64,000 bases of DNA from Candidatus Thalassarchaeaceae archaeon (lineage in GTDB: Archaea; Thermoplasmatota; Poseidoniia; Poseidoniales; Thalassarchaeaceae), in contig CALSZZ010000002.1 of NCBI GenBank assembly GCA_943841885.1, positions 154,262 through 218,261 on the forward strand, written 5' to 3'. Below, piece after piece: positions 8,933 through 18,314 of this stretch. The position numbers and the translations under genes are program-made. Under the pieces are notes generated by a model. That model was not told the DNA's origin, did not search any database, and worked only from the letters and a program-made list of their open reading frames with translations. Each line of letters opens with the position of its first letter. Position 1 is the stretch's first letter.

Positions 8933-9655
8933 ATGTTCATGCAGAGGTGCGGTTCAAAGGAAGTCTCTGATGCTTTTGTCAATAATGAGCAAATATATTT
9001 GATACTTGTACTTAGAAATTCAGATGATCCAGAGGTATCTCGTCTTATCGCCTTAGCATCTAGTAAATCAATACCAATTAAAGAAGGCTCTGAAAGAGAT
9101 ATTTGGAGGATGGCTAGAGATAACAAAGATCCCAATAAACCCAAAATACTTGCTTTAGTTGGAAGAAACCCTTATGCAGGTATAGATGAAATTTTTCAAA
9201 CTGGAGGTATAATTTGGTTACTTGCTGGGGCCAAATACCCAGTTAATATTGGATTCACCATAAGAACAGCCGAAGTTAGTGGTGCTAATGCTGTATTTAT
9301 TGATAGTAACCTGAACAATAGCGAGCGTAAGGGTGCATTACGCGCCTCGATGAAAGCACACCGTTTCATCCCATTACACTGGGCCGATGGTCTTTCGATA
9401 GTTGACAAAGCAAAAAATTTTGGTTACAGGATTATTTCTATAGAAGATGTAGGTTCCAAATCTCCTTGGGAAGTAGACTTTACTGGAAACGTGTTGCTAA
9501 TAATCGGAGGTGAGAGAGAAGGAATTTCTCAATCAATTCTTGATAAATCTGATGTGATATTAAGAATTCCAATGACCGGTTTTGTCCCTTCTTTTAATTT
9601 ACAAGCACCAATGGCAATTGTAGCCGCAGAAGCACAAAGACAAAGGTCGGCTTAG
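8933..9655 (+). CDS. SpoU/TrmH-family RNA ribose methyltransferase
   Basis: An S-adenosylmethionine-dependent 2'-O-methyltransferase of the SPOUT fold, acting on tRNA or rRNA. An N-terminal substrate-binding region is followed by the SPOUT motifs NIGFTIRTAEVSGANAVF (motif 1), LLIIGGEREGIS (motif 2) and IPMTGFVPSFNLQAPMAIVAAEAQRQ (motif 3). Motif 3 is unusual: most relatives have SLNVSVA where this reads SFNLQAP. The 240-residue length is normal for a family member with a substrate-binding domain. The exact target nucleotide is unknown. Confidence 0.85.
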   Translation: MFMQRCGSKEVSDAFVNNEQIYLILVLRNSDDPEVSRLIALASSKSIPIKEGSERDIWRMARDNKDPNKPKILALVGRNPYAGIDEIFQTGGIIWLLAGAKYPVNIGFTIRTAEVSGANAVFIDSNLNNSERKGALRASMKAHRFIPLHWADGLSIVDKAKNFGYRIISIEDVGSKSPWEVDFTGNVLLIIGGEREGISQSILDKSDVILRIPMTGFVPSFNLQAPMAIVAAEAQRQRSA

Positions 9656-9704
9656 ATTCAATTTTAACCCCTAGTTTCATGACCCTTAACCCAATCCTAG
9701 GTAC

Positions 9705-11450
9705 ATGGAAGTACCTATTGAACTCTTATCTATGCTTCAAGGTGACCAAGGGCCAACTAAACAAAAAGCAGCCCGTCTGGTAGTCGATCTTGCATCTACT
9801 GCAAACTCAAAACAATTTATCCGCTGCGATAATTCACACGTTTCTGGTGTCAGCGTAATTACAGGCGGACATGGTCTAAGGCGCTTTCTTTCAGATATTT
9901 CTGGTGACCCTCTGGGCAAAGTTGTTATTCCAACAACTCTAAATTCTGCTGGTTGTGATTTGGATAAATTAGAAGAAATGAATATTAATTATCCGGAATT
10001 TCTCAAATATCAGTTTGAAATTGTAGAGGCATATTCTGAATTAGGGATAGATGCCACACTTTCATGCACACCATATGATAGGGGTATTGAATCAATTGAA
10101 GGTTTTGGTTCATGGGCAGAGTCAAATGCAGTTTGTTTCTCAAATTCATATACATCCCTGATAACTAATCGTGAGTCTGGATTATCTGCTCTTGCTACGG
10201 CCCTGACTGGATGGGCCCCATATTGGGGGTTACACATACCTGAAAATCGGATTCCGAATATATTTGTTAGAGTTGAATGCAATTTGTCTGATCCTACAGA
10301 CTGGAGTATATTGGGAGATTGGATAGGTAAACAAATAATGCCAGATTGGAAATTACCTTGGGGCCCCATGCCCTACATTGTTGGCTTACCAAAAAATATC
10401 AACTTTGAGATGCGCAAAGCCCTCACTGCCGCAGCAGCCAATTATGGCTGCCCTATGCTTTGGATTGATGACGGTATCATAGATTCACCTTACGTTGAGG
10501 ATTATCAAGGTGAAATAATATTTGGAAAAGAAGAATTATCTCAAAGATATAGGGAACTTTCTCCTAAAGGAATTGTTGATTTAGTTGTTATAGGATGCCC
10601 TCAGGCAAGTATTGGTGAAGCTAGATCTACCGCAGCGGCTGCACGTGCAAGGATGGAACTTGGGGAGAAAATAACTAATAAAAGGCTCTGGCTATTCACT
10701 AGCGGATATAACTACGAAATTTTAGAAGCAGATGGAACAATCGATATTTTAGAAGAAGCAGGAGCCTTAATTCTTAAAGATACATGTCCAGAAGTAACTC
10801 CTTACAATAGAGATAAATATAATCATTTGTTGACAAATTCACTGAAAGCAGAACATTATCTAACAAGTGGACTTAATCGAATGCCTACTAGCGTTGCTAC
10901 AATAGTGGATTGTGTAGCCCATGCATTCGATGACCAATTAACGAATGGACCTCGTCCTATTTTAGATTCTAGAAAACCCAAGCCTATACTTTCAGGAAAA
11001 ACCAAAAAAATATCTTCACTTGATATTTATGGAAAAGGAGTTCCAAGTCAATCAGAGTGGAAGGTGTCCGGTAAAGCATTAGTTACAGATGTTCCCATAA
11101 CATATCTTGGTTATGTAAATAGAGATACTGGCATAATAGAAGAACCAGGACACCCACTGGATGGAAATAAAATAAAAGATACAATTTTTATTTATCCAAA
11201 AGGATCTGGTTCCACAGTCGCTCCTTTTGTATTGATGGGGTTGATATATACAAATCAAGGCCCTAAGGCAATAGTAAATACTGATGTCTGCCCACTTACA
11301 ATTCCTGCTATTTCGTTATTAAATGTACCCTATGCTCATGGTTTTAGTACAGATCCTACACTTGAAGTAAATTCTGGTGATGAGGTCGAATTATCTCTTA
11401 ATGATGGAGTTACTAATCTAAAAATTATAAATAGAAATAGCGAGGATTGA
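9705..11450 (+). CDS. Aconitase-X family dehydratase, large and small subunits fused; candidate phosphomevalonate dehydratase
   Basis: Residues 1-420 match the AcnX large subunit: CDNSHVSGVSV, PTTLNSAGCDL, SCTPYDRGI, WAESNAVCFSNS, TNRESGLSALATALTG. The last 140 residues match the swivelling small subunit (DUF126): GKALVTDVPITYLGYV, YPKGSGSTVAPFVL. Characterized family members are cis-3-hydroxyproline dehydratases and, in archaea, mevalonate 5-phosphate dehydratase of the modified mevalonate pathway. Archaeal location and the need for isoprenoid lipids favour the latter. Archaeal versions are usually two separate genes, so the fusion is notable. The stop overlaps the tgtA start (TGATG). Confidence 0.82.
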   Translation: MEVPIELLSMLQGDQGPTKQKAARLVVDLASTANSKQFIRCDNSHVSGVSVITGGHGLRRFLSDISGDPLGKVVIPTTLNSAGCDLDKLEEMNINYPEFLKYQFEIVEAYSELGIDATLSCTPYDRGIESIEGFGSWAESNAVCFSNSYTSLITNRESGLSALATALTGWAPYWGLHIPENRIPNIFVRVECNLSDPTDWSILGDWIGKQIMPDWKLPWGPMPYIVGLPKNINFEMRKALTAAAANYGCPMLWIDDGIIDSPYVEDYQGEIIFGKEELSQRYRELSPKGIVDLVVIGCPQASIGEARSTAAAARARMELGEKITNKRLWLFTSGYNYEILEADGTIDILEEAGALILKDTCPEVTPYNRDKYNHLLTNSLKAEHYLTSGLNRMPTSVATIVDCVAHAFDDQLTNGPRPILDSRKPKPILSGKTKKISSLDIYGKGVPSQSEWKVSGKALVTDVPITYLGYVNRDTGIIEEPGHPLDGNKIKDTIFIYPKGSGSTVAPFVLMGLIYTNQGPKAIVNTDVCPLTIPAISLLNVPYAHGFSTDPTLEVNSGDEVELSLNDGVTNLKIINRNSED

Positions 11451-13603
11451 TGACTCTAAACCCTCACAGACAATACATGAGTACCCGTCCTACTCCTCAG
11501 CCTTGTCAAAAACATGATCATGGTAAATTTGAAATTTTATACAGAGATGGTGCTGCTAGAATAGGTCGCTTACATACAAATCATGGAGTATTGAATACTC
11601 CAATGTTACTTCCCGTTGTTAATCCAAATATCAGGACTATTGAGCCTAGAGAAATGTGGGAAGAGTATGGTATAGAGGGATTAATAACAAATTCATATAT
11701 AATTTGGAAACATGAAAAATTAAAAGAATCAGCTCTATCACAGGGAATTCATAATCTTTTAGATTTTCCAGGCATTGTAGTAACTGATTCGGGAACTTTT
11801 CAATCATATATATATGGAGATATTGAGGTTGGCGTTAGTGAAATTATAGAATTTCAAAAAAATATTGGTGTTGATATAGGTACTATGTTGGATGTTTTTG
11901 GGCGCCCGGATATGTCTTTATCGGAACTTGAATACGCCGTTGAAGAGACTGCTAGAAGGGCTCCCGAATCATTAGAAATAGCTGGAAATAATTTATTATT
12001 AAACGGCCCCATACAAGGAGGTACTAATGAAAAATTACGCGCTAAATCTGCATCTTTAATGTCTTCATTTAGTAGTCAATATCATAATTTCACTATACAC
12101 CCTATTGGAGGAATAGTTCCTTTAATGGAAAAACAGATGTACAAGGAATTATTTCAAATATTACTAGCTTCGAAATCTAATATACCTCCAAATCGACCAA
12201 TCCACTTATTCGGTTGTGGTCATCCAATACTTTTCCCATTATCAATCGCATTAGGGGTTGATATTTTTGATAGTGCTGCATATGTATTATTTGCTCGCGA
12301 TAATCGTTTTTTTACTCCAACAGGAACAGTGAAGTTACAAGATATCAGAGAATGGCCAATAAGCTCACGTGCTTTATTCGGTTTAACTCCTGAACAGGTT
12401 AAAAAAATGAATAAAGAACAAAGAACGAGTATATTGTCGCGACATAATTTGGAAATTACTCAAGCCGAGTTGGCCAAATGTAGGGAAGCAATAAGAAATG
12501 GAAAAATTTGGCAATTAGCTGAAGAAAGAAGTCACAGTTCCCCACAATTACGTGTAGCATTCCTTTGGGTTTTAGAACAACTTGCACATCCAGATGAAGG
12601 GCCTATTGGAGATTGTATCTTAGATATAATATCTTCAACTAATCCAGTAAGGAAGGGAGGAGAGAATATGAGTCATGATATTGAACTAAGGCCACATATA
12701 TTACATTCACAGGCGCTTATTGCGACTAGATGGAAAATCCCAGGATCTTGGTGGGATGACTCTAAATCCAGTCCAAAAAAACTAATTATTATCGAAAAAT
12801 CATCGCCCCCTTGGAGATTATCTTCATTAGATAATATTATTTCCTATCTTATTGAAACGCCAAATTCAATACCTTTGATACTAACTCCTCTTGGAATAAT
12901 TCCTTATTCACTTGAAGATCTATCGCCATGGTGCCATTTAGATGGAGATAATGATATGTGGAATATTGAATATGATGATGAGGAAATATTGGATTTTCTA
13001 TCTGAACTAAATCTTGAGAATATACCATTTGTAAGGATTAAACCAGAATCAGATTTGATTATAAACTCTGATTCTGAACTAAAAATTAGAAATTGGCTTG
13101 ATAGATGTTCAATAGTAGATAAATTATCGGTTTTATGTTCTATTAATCCTAATGATGGATGTAAACTTACTTCGTCAATGACTAGTCGAAAATCCAATAC
13201 TGATAGGATGGTAAATGTTTATTCTCAAGAATTACATATTTTATCTCCAAGGCTTAATGATGGTGGAATTTCACTAACTGTAGAGGGTGCAAAGAAACTT
13301 TTGGATAATAGAATTCCCAATTCTTTCGAAGATTATGACATTGATTCTGAATTTTTGGGTTTACCTAAAGTTTGTATTAATGATGATGCGAAACCCTTTG
13401 TAGGAATAGGAAGAAATGTGATGCATGGATATATTTTAGCTGCAGATAGTCATATAATACCCGGCCAACCTTGTTTAATTGTTGATTCTGATGGCCATTT
13501 AATAGCACATGGAATCGCATTAACTTCCTCAAAGGAGATGAATTTTTTCAAAAAGGGTATTGCAGTAAAAGTTAGAGATGGAGTTCTAAAAAATAATTTA
13601 TAA
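11450..13603 (+). CDS. tgtA: Archaeosine tRNA-guanine transglycosylase
   Basis: Exchanges guanine-15 of archaeal tRNA for preQ0 on the way to archaeosine. The catalytic TIM barrel keeps TDSGTFQ (Asp near 118) and GVDIFDSAAYVLFARD (nucleophile Asp). A C-terminal PUA domain is visible (about residues 640-717, FVGIGRNVMHGYIL...). The length of about 717 suits the single-chain archaeal enzyme. Odd point: the zinc site, normally CxCxxC after EFP, reads EWPISSRALFGLTPEQ here, so all three Cys are absent while the following His (SRHNL) remains. ATG 11450 overlaps the upstream stop, arguing for coupled translation; ATG 11477 is an alternative. Confidence 0.9.
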   Translation: MTLNPHRQYMSTRPTPQPCQKHDHGKFEILYRDGAARIGRLHTNHGVLNTPMLLPVVNPNIRTIEPREMWEEYGIEGLITNSYIIWKHEKLKESALSQGIHNLLDFPGIVVTDSGTFQSYIYGDIEVGVSEIIEFQKNIGVDIGTMLDVFGRPDMSLSELEYAVEETARRAPESLEIAGNNLLLNGPIQGGTNEKLRAKSASLMSSFSSQYHNFTIHPIGGIVPLMEKQMYKELFQILLASKSNIPPNRPIHLFGCGHPILFPLSIALGVDIFDSAAYVLFARDNRFFTPTGTVKLQDIREWPISSRALFGLTPEQVKKMNKEQRTSILSRHNLEITQAELAKCREAIRNGKIWQLAEERSHSSPQLRVAFLWVLEQLAHPDEGPIGDCILDIISSTNPVRKGGENMSHDIELRPHILHSQALIATRWKIPGSWWDDSKSSPKKLIIIEKSSPPWRLSSLDNIISYLIETPNSIPLILTPLGIIPYSLEDLSPWCHLDGDNDMWNIEYDDEEILDFLSELNLENIPFVRIKPESDLIINSDSELKIRNWLDRCSIVDKLSVLCSINPNDGCKLTSSMTSRKSNTDRMVNVYSQELHILSPRLNDGGISLTVEGAKKLLDNRIPNSFEDYDIDSEFLGLPKVCINDDAKPFVGIGRNVMHGYILAADSHIIPGQPCLIVDSDGHLIAHGIALTSSKEMNFFKKGIAVKVRDGVLKNNL

Positions 13604-13681
13604 TTTCTAATCATAAAGGGGATTAATTGAAAAGATTGACATCTGAACATAACATAATTGCGTACGGAGAGGGTGCCTTAA

Positions 13682-14671
13682 ATGCAGGAAAATGAAAATA
13701 ATAATTGGGTAATAGAGACTAAAAATCTCTGTAAGATGTACGGCCCACATTTAGCTTTAGATAATCTCAATTTAAAAATTCCTCGTGGGGCTGTAGGTGT
13801 TCTTGGGCCAAATGGTGCCGGAAAATCTACTTTCTTCAAATGTATTTTAGGATTAATTAAAACAACTTCTGGTAGTGGAAAGGTTCTCGGACATGATATT
13901 AGGTATGAAGGAGAATTAATACGTTCCAAAATAGGATATATGCCAGAATATGATGCTTTAGATCCCGGTTTAACCGCAATAGATCAAGTTAGATACTCTG
14001 GTGAAATATTGGGTATGAATACTGATGTAGCGACACAAAGAGCACATGAAGTGTTAGAATATGTAGGTCTCAAAGATCAAAGATATAGGAAAATAGAAAC
14101 TTTTAGTACTGGAATGAAACAAGCAACAAAATTAGCGTGTGCGATAATTCATGATCCTCTAATATTAATTTGTGATGAACCAACTAATGGTTTGGATAAA
14201 AGGGCTAGAAAATTTATGCTAGATACTTTAAGAAGAACTGCCAATGAAGGAAAGCGCACAGTTCTGATGAGTAGCCATGTTATGGAAGATGTCCAGGAAG
14301 TGTGTGAAAGTATTTTGATGATTTACAAGGGAAAAGTCGTTCTACAGAAGAGTTTAGGAGAATTAGTAGACCAAGTAGATAGGGAAATAGAAATGACCAT
14401 TTGGGGCGGTGCTTCAAAATTACAAGAGGAATTAGAAAATAGAGGCTTTTCTGTCCGCCGATTAGGGAGAATACTTAGAGTTACTCTGATAGATGAAAAT
14501 ACAATTACTGGAATAATTAAAACAGTTGCAGATTGCAAAGTTCAAGTACGGCAATTAAAAGAATATACTCCTGATTTGGAAGATATATTTCTACTTATAA
14601 TGGATAAATTGGGCGCTGAGATAAAAGTAACCTCTGACCTAATGACTACTGAGCATATTGGCGGGACTTAG
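13682..14671 (+). CDS. ABC transporter ATP-binding protein
   Basis: An ABC-2-type ATPase. Walker A is GPNGAGKST, the signature is degenerate (FSTGMKQATKL), Walker B is LILICDEPTNGLDKR, and the switch His is in SSHVMEDV. A C-terminal 100-residue extension is typical of the DrrA/CcmA-like group. It starts a four-gene run (ATPase, permease, ATPase, permease) with start/stop spacings from -8 to +1 bp, so the products probably form one exporter with two ATPase and two membrane subunits. GGTG precedes the ATG by about 9 nt. The substrate is not evident. Confidence 0.9.
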   Translation: MQENENNNWVIETKNLCKMYGPHLALDNLNLKIPRGAVGVLGPNGAGKSTFFKCILGLIKTTSGSGKVLGHDIRYEGELIRSKIGYMPEYDALDPGLTAIDQVRYSGEILGMNTDVATQRAHEVLEYVGLKDQRYRKIETFSTGMKQATKLACAIIHDPLILICDEPTNGLDKRARKFMLDTLRRTANEGKRTVLMSSHVMEDVQEVCESILMIYKGKVVLQKSLGELVDQVDREIEMTIWGGASKLQEELENRGFSVRRLGRILRVTLIDENTITGIIKTVADCKVQVRQLKEYTPDLEDIFLLIMDKLGAEIKVTSDLMTTEHIGGT

Positions 14672-14672
14672 T

Positions 14673-15686
14673 ATGACTGAAGATAATTTAGATATTTTAG
14701 GTAAACAAACTAGGATGGAGGTTGCTTATGGCTCTGGAGAGGGTGATGAACAATTATCGGCCGTAGTTGCAAAAAAGGAAGCTACCCTGGGGACAATATT
14801 TGATCAATCATACAAACAATGGAGTGGTATTCTAGGCCCAAGATGGATGAGAAATTATTCAATATACAGACACCACGTTTATGGTATCTTTACCAGTAAA
14901 GGCCACAGATATTACCATCCGTTTGTAAGACTTACAATATTAGTAATATTTTTAGCATCTTTAGCTCCAATTCCTATGCTTTTCTTATCTTCCCTTCTTC
15001 CCGGACAAGATGGTGATTTTTTATCTAAAATGTGGGGCATAAATAGGTACAATCTATGGGGCCAAGTACTAGGTTATTTTCCTCGTAATTTATGTATGTG
15101 GCCATTATTAACTGCATTGGTTGTTGGTGGCATGATTTCAGATGATAGGAGAAATGGTACTAGTGCTTTATACTTCTCTAGGCCGATAAATCGTTTTGAT
15201 TATACTATTATGAAATATATCAGTGTTTTTGTAATTCTAGGTTTCGTAATTGTATTTTCATATTTTGCTTATTACACTACTGCTATAGTTTTTAGAGGAG
15301 AAAGTTGGGCATACTTGATAGATACCTTACCTATGTTCCTTAGTGGAATTATTGCTGGAATAATTTTAGTAATGACCTATACATCCCTTGGTTTAGCATT
15401 ATCTAGTGTAAGTCAAAGCAGATTCTTTGCCGCAATTGGTTTTCTAAGTATAATCTATGGTACGAAGATTATCGCACTTCTAATTGAAATGCAATTCGAT
15501 ACAACAATAATGTATATTTTAAGTCCTTATGATTGCCTTGCTCATTTCGGTCAATTCTTACTTGGTTTAGAATTAAACTATCAACACCCTCTTGGATTTT
15601 CTATTATTTCATTAATCTCTATGAATGTTATTTCTATCGGTATCTTGGTATCAAGAATTAGTTCTATGGAGGTGACAAGAGAGTGA
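14673..15686 (+). CDS. ABC-2 type transporter permease
   Basis: A 338-residue membrane protein with a cytosolic N-terminal region of about 85 residues and then six or so hydrophobic segments (YHPFVRLTILVIFLASLAPIP, FVIVFSYFAYYT, SGIIAGIILVMTYTSLG and others). RNGTSALYFSRPINRFDYTIMKY is a recognisable ABC-2 permease feature (regulated parts and partners of NosY/GldF-like proteins). The track start at 14658 overlaps the ATPase gene; I use ATG 14673, one base after its stop. It pairs with the ATPases on either side. Confidence 0.85.
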   Translation: MTEDNLDILGKQTRMEVAYGSGEGDEQLSAVVAKKEATLGTIFDQSYKQWSGILGPRWMRNYSIYRHHVYGIFTSKGHRYYHPFVRLTILVIFLASLAPIPMLFLSSLLPGQDGDFLSKMWGINRYNLWGQVLGYFPRNLCMWPLLTALVVGGMISDDRRNGTSALYFSRPINRFDYTIMKYISVFVILGFVIVFSYFAYYTTAIVFRGESWAYLIDTLPMFLSGIIAGIILVMTYTSLGLALSSVSQSRFFAAIGFLSIIYGTKIIALLIEMQFDTTIMYILSPYDCLAHFGQFLLGLELNYQHPLGFSIISLISMNVISIGILVSRISSMEVTRE

Positions 15687-16636
15687 ATGAAGTAAATACT
15701 AAATCTCCAGCAGTAATGTTAGACCATGTTTCTAAATGGTATGGAGAAGTTATAGGAATAAATGATATTTCTTTAGCCATTGAAGGAGGAGTTACTGGAA
15801 TTCTTGGCTCTAATGGTGCAGGAAAGTCTACACTTTTCAAGATATTAATGGGCCGTTTGAAACCAAGCCAAGGAACTGTTCGTTTGTTTGGAATTGACCC
15901 ATGGAAAAGTACTACTCCATACCGTAGAATAGGTTATGTAAGTGAATCTGAGAAAATGTATGATTGGATGACTTCTCTTGATTTCATTTCGACATTAGCA
16001 AGATTACATGGCATGTCTAGAGAAGAAGCAGTAGAAAGATCTAGGCATGTACTAAACTTTGTGGGCTTAGGGGATGTACATCATAAAGAAATAGGAAAAT
16101 ATAGTAAAGGCATGAGGCAACGTGTCAAAATAGCACATGCATTAGTACATAATCCTGATTTAATAATTCTTGACGAGCCTTTACATGGCTGTGATCCATT
16201 AGCAAGGACAAGTATAATGAACGTTATTAGAGAATTGGGAATTCAGGGAAAAACAGTTCTAGTTTCTAGTCATATTTTGGAAGAGATTGAGCGAATAACA
16301 GAACAAATAGTAATTTTACATAACGGAAAATTATTGGCTATTGGAAATTTACATGCTATCAGGGATTTACTTGATCAACACCCTCATAGAATTTTAATAA
16401 ATTGTGAAAATCCTAGGGATTTGGCTGCCCTATTTATTAGTTCAGAACCGATATATGGAGTAAGATTTCCAGACGAAGGTCAATTGGAAATCCATACAAA
16501 CAATTTATCGGCAGCACATGATGTATTGCCATCAATAATAGTAAAATCTAATCAGAAAATAACTTCTATAGAGAATCCAGATGATAATTTAAATTCTTTA
16601 ATAGGCTACTTAATTGGAGGAATAAATCATGGATGA
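15683..16636 (+). CDS. ABC transporter ATP-binding protein
   Basis: Second ATPase of the cluster. It has Walker A GSNGAGKST, signature YSKGMRQRVKIA, Walker B LIILDEPLHGCDP (Cys replaces the more usual Leu after DEPxxG) and SSHILEEIE. It begins with GTG, giving a GTGA overlap with the permease stop. No in-frame ATG is nearer, so coupled translation from GTG is likely. It ends 8 bp inside the next permease gene. Confidence 0.9.
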   Translation: MNEVNTKSPAVMLDHVSKWYGEVIGINDISLAIEGGVTGILGSNGAGKSTLFKILMGRLKPSQGTVRLFGIDPWKSTTPYRRIGYVSESEKMYDWMTSLDFISTLARLHGMSREEAVERSRHVLNFVGLGDVHHKEIGKYSKGMRQRVKIAHALVHNPDLIILDEPLHGCDPLARTSIMNVIRELGIQGKTVLVSSHILEEIERITEQIVILHNGKLLAIGNLHAIRDLLDQHPHRILINCENPRDLAALFISSEPIYGVRFPDEGQLEIHTNNLSAAHDVLPSIIVKSNQKITSIENPDDNLNSLIGYLIGGINHG

Positions 16637-18293
16637 TAAAGGGCTATCTTTGAAAAAAACTGTCTGGTCCCAATTAGATAGAAAGGCAGGTGCGATAATC
16701 GAGTTAACTATTAGGCAATTAAGGCATAGATTATCTACTTGGGTAGTATTAAGCGTAGGTATATTATTGATGCTTTTATTATTGGCATTTTATGTAGATT
16801 CAGTAAGAGATGGTTTTGAATCAATAGACAATGATGGAGACGCTGTAGATGAAGATAGAGATGGTTATCCACTCGGCCAAGAAATTAAGTACGGGCATAG
16901 TGATTATGACTTTTCTCAGTATCCTGGAGTGGGAGAGTATATCGCAGCAGGATATATTGATTCCAATGATAGAATAAGGACAATTTCAGGAAATTATACT
17001 TGGTTCGGAATGGGCATACTAAATCCTACATGGATTAACACAAATTATACTGGTAATGAGTGGGAACCAATAATTAATTGGCAAAATGAATTATCAATGT
17101 GCCCGGAGGGGGAAGCCTTTGTTGATTGGTCTTGGGAGACTTACGGTTCTGCGTGTATTTACGGAGATAGCGAATATGTCTTTTGGGGAGAATTACAGGC
17201 TTATGGATCAATTGAAGTCCCAGAGGATAGGTATCTCAATTGGGGCTTTTATACAGATTCATTTTATGTAGAACCAGATCCAATTTCAATGTATATCGAT
17301 GAAGATGATATTGATTGGAATGGAAATTTTTTACAATCAAGTCAAGGTTTCGATGATGATGGGGATTGTATTAGAAAAAACTGGTCGGACAAATCTAACT
17401 ATGTGGATTATTCAGGAGAATATAACTTTGATAATGATTCGAATAACAATGGAATTATCTGTGACGTTAAATGGACCGTCGACAGCGAAGGAAATAGAAT
17501 TATTGAGATATATGCAGATTCTAATGTAGATGAAGATCCGGATGATGAAAAATATCTGGGCGAATCTAGTCATAGGACTTTTATCATTGGTGTTGGAAAG
17601 ATGGCTTTTGTTATTTTACTGGGATTATTTCTTCCTCTCTTCCTGGCTCTTGGATTAATAAGGGATGAAACTGAAAATGGAACTTTACACTATTTATTAT
17701 CTAAACCCATACATCGCGGAGAATTCATTATTTACAGGTTACTGGGTTATCTTACAGTAACTGGAACTTATGTAATGATCTTATCATTATTCATGGGCAT
17801 TATTGCATCTGTATTAGGCCCAGGAGATAGTATAATTAGGCTAAAAGATATACCTATATGGATAGGAATTGGTTTTACAACGATATTAGTATTATGTGCT
17901 TATGGGGCGTTATTCAATACCTTAGCTCTCATTTCCCCTAAATATGGAATATATATGTGTATTTCTATTGGGGTTTGGGAATTTGTAATGGGAATTCTCA
18001 CCATCGCTAATCCCAATTGGAATATATCTGCTATTTCAATTAATCATTGGGCACTTCAAATAATTGACTCAATTGTTTTATTAACATGGCCGGACACACT
18101 TCAATTACAGCAGATGTCACAGGCATTCAATCTAGAGAGTGGCTTAGATATATTTTGGAAGCCTCCTGTCCATACACTTGGAACTTCAAATCCATTGATT
18201 GCTATTCTTGTTAGTTTTACTATGCTGTTTCTATTCACAATCTCTATGTTAGGAGTAGGCCAATCTATATTTAAAAATAGAGAAATTATGTGA
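16629..18293 (+). CDS. ABC-2 type permease with large Asp-rich external domain
   Basis: One N-terminal transmembrane helix (about residues 35-55) is followed by about 255 extracytoplasmic residues, then five or so helices (about 315-550). The external part begins with an acidic TSP3-like stretch (SIDNDGDAVDEDRDGYPLGQE) and continues with acidic, Trp- and Tyr-rich sequence (DDDGDCIRKNWSDKS). The membrane core has ENGTLHYLLSKPIHRGEFIIYR, a standard ABC-2 permease motif. The external domain probably contacts substrate or surface partners and may bind Ca2+. It overlaps the preceding ATPase by 8 bp. Confidence 0.82.
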   Translation: MDDKGLSLKKTVWSQLDRKAGAIIELTIRQLRHRLSTWVVLSVGILLMLLLLAFYVDSVRDGFESIDNDGDAVDEDRDGYPLGQEIKYGHSDYDFSQYPGVGEYIAAGYIDSNDRIRTISGNYTWFGMGILNPTWINTNYTGNEWEPIINWQNELSMCPEGEAFVDWSWETYGSACIYGDSEYVFWGELQAYGSIEVPEDRYLNWGFYTDSFYVEPDPISMYIDEDDIDWNGNFLQSSQGFDDDGDCIRKNWSDKSNYVDYSGEYNFDNDSNNNGIICDVKWTVDSEGNRIIEIYADSNVDEDPDDEKYLGESSHRTFIIGVGKMAFVILLGLFLPLFLALGLIRDETENGTLHYLLSKPIHRGEFIIYRLLGYLTVTGTYVMILSLFMGIIASVLGPGDSIIRLKDIPIWIGIGFTTILVLCAYGALFNTLALISPKYGIYMCISIGVWEFVMGILTIANPNWNISAISINHWALQIIDSIVLLTWPDTLQLQQMSQAFNLESGLDIFWKPPVHTLGTSNPLIAILVSFTMLFLFTISMLGVGQSIFKNREIM

Positions 18294-18314
18294 GGACTAG
18301 GGAGGATAAGGGGG

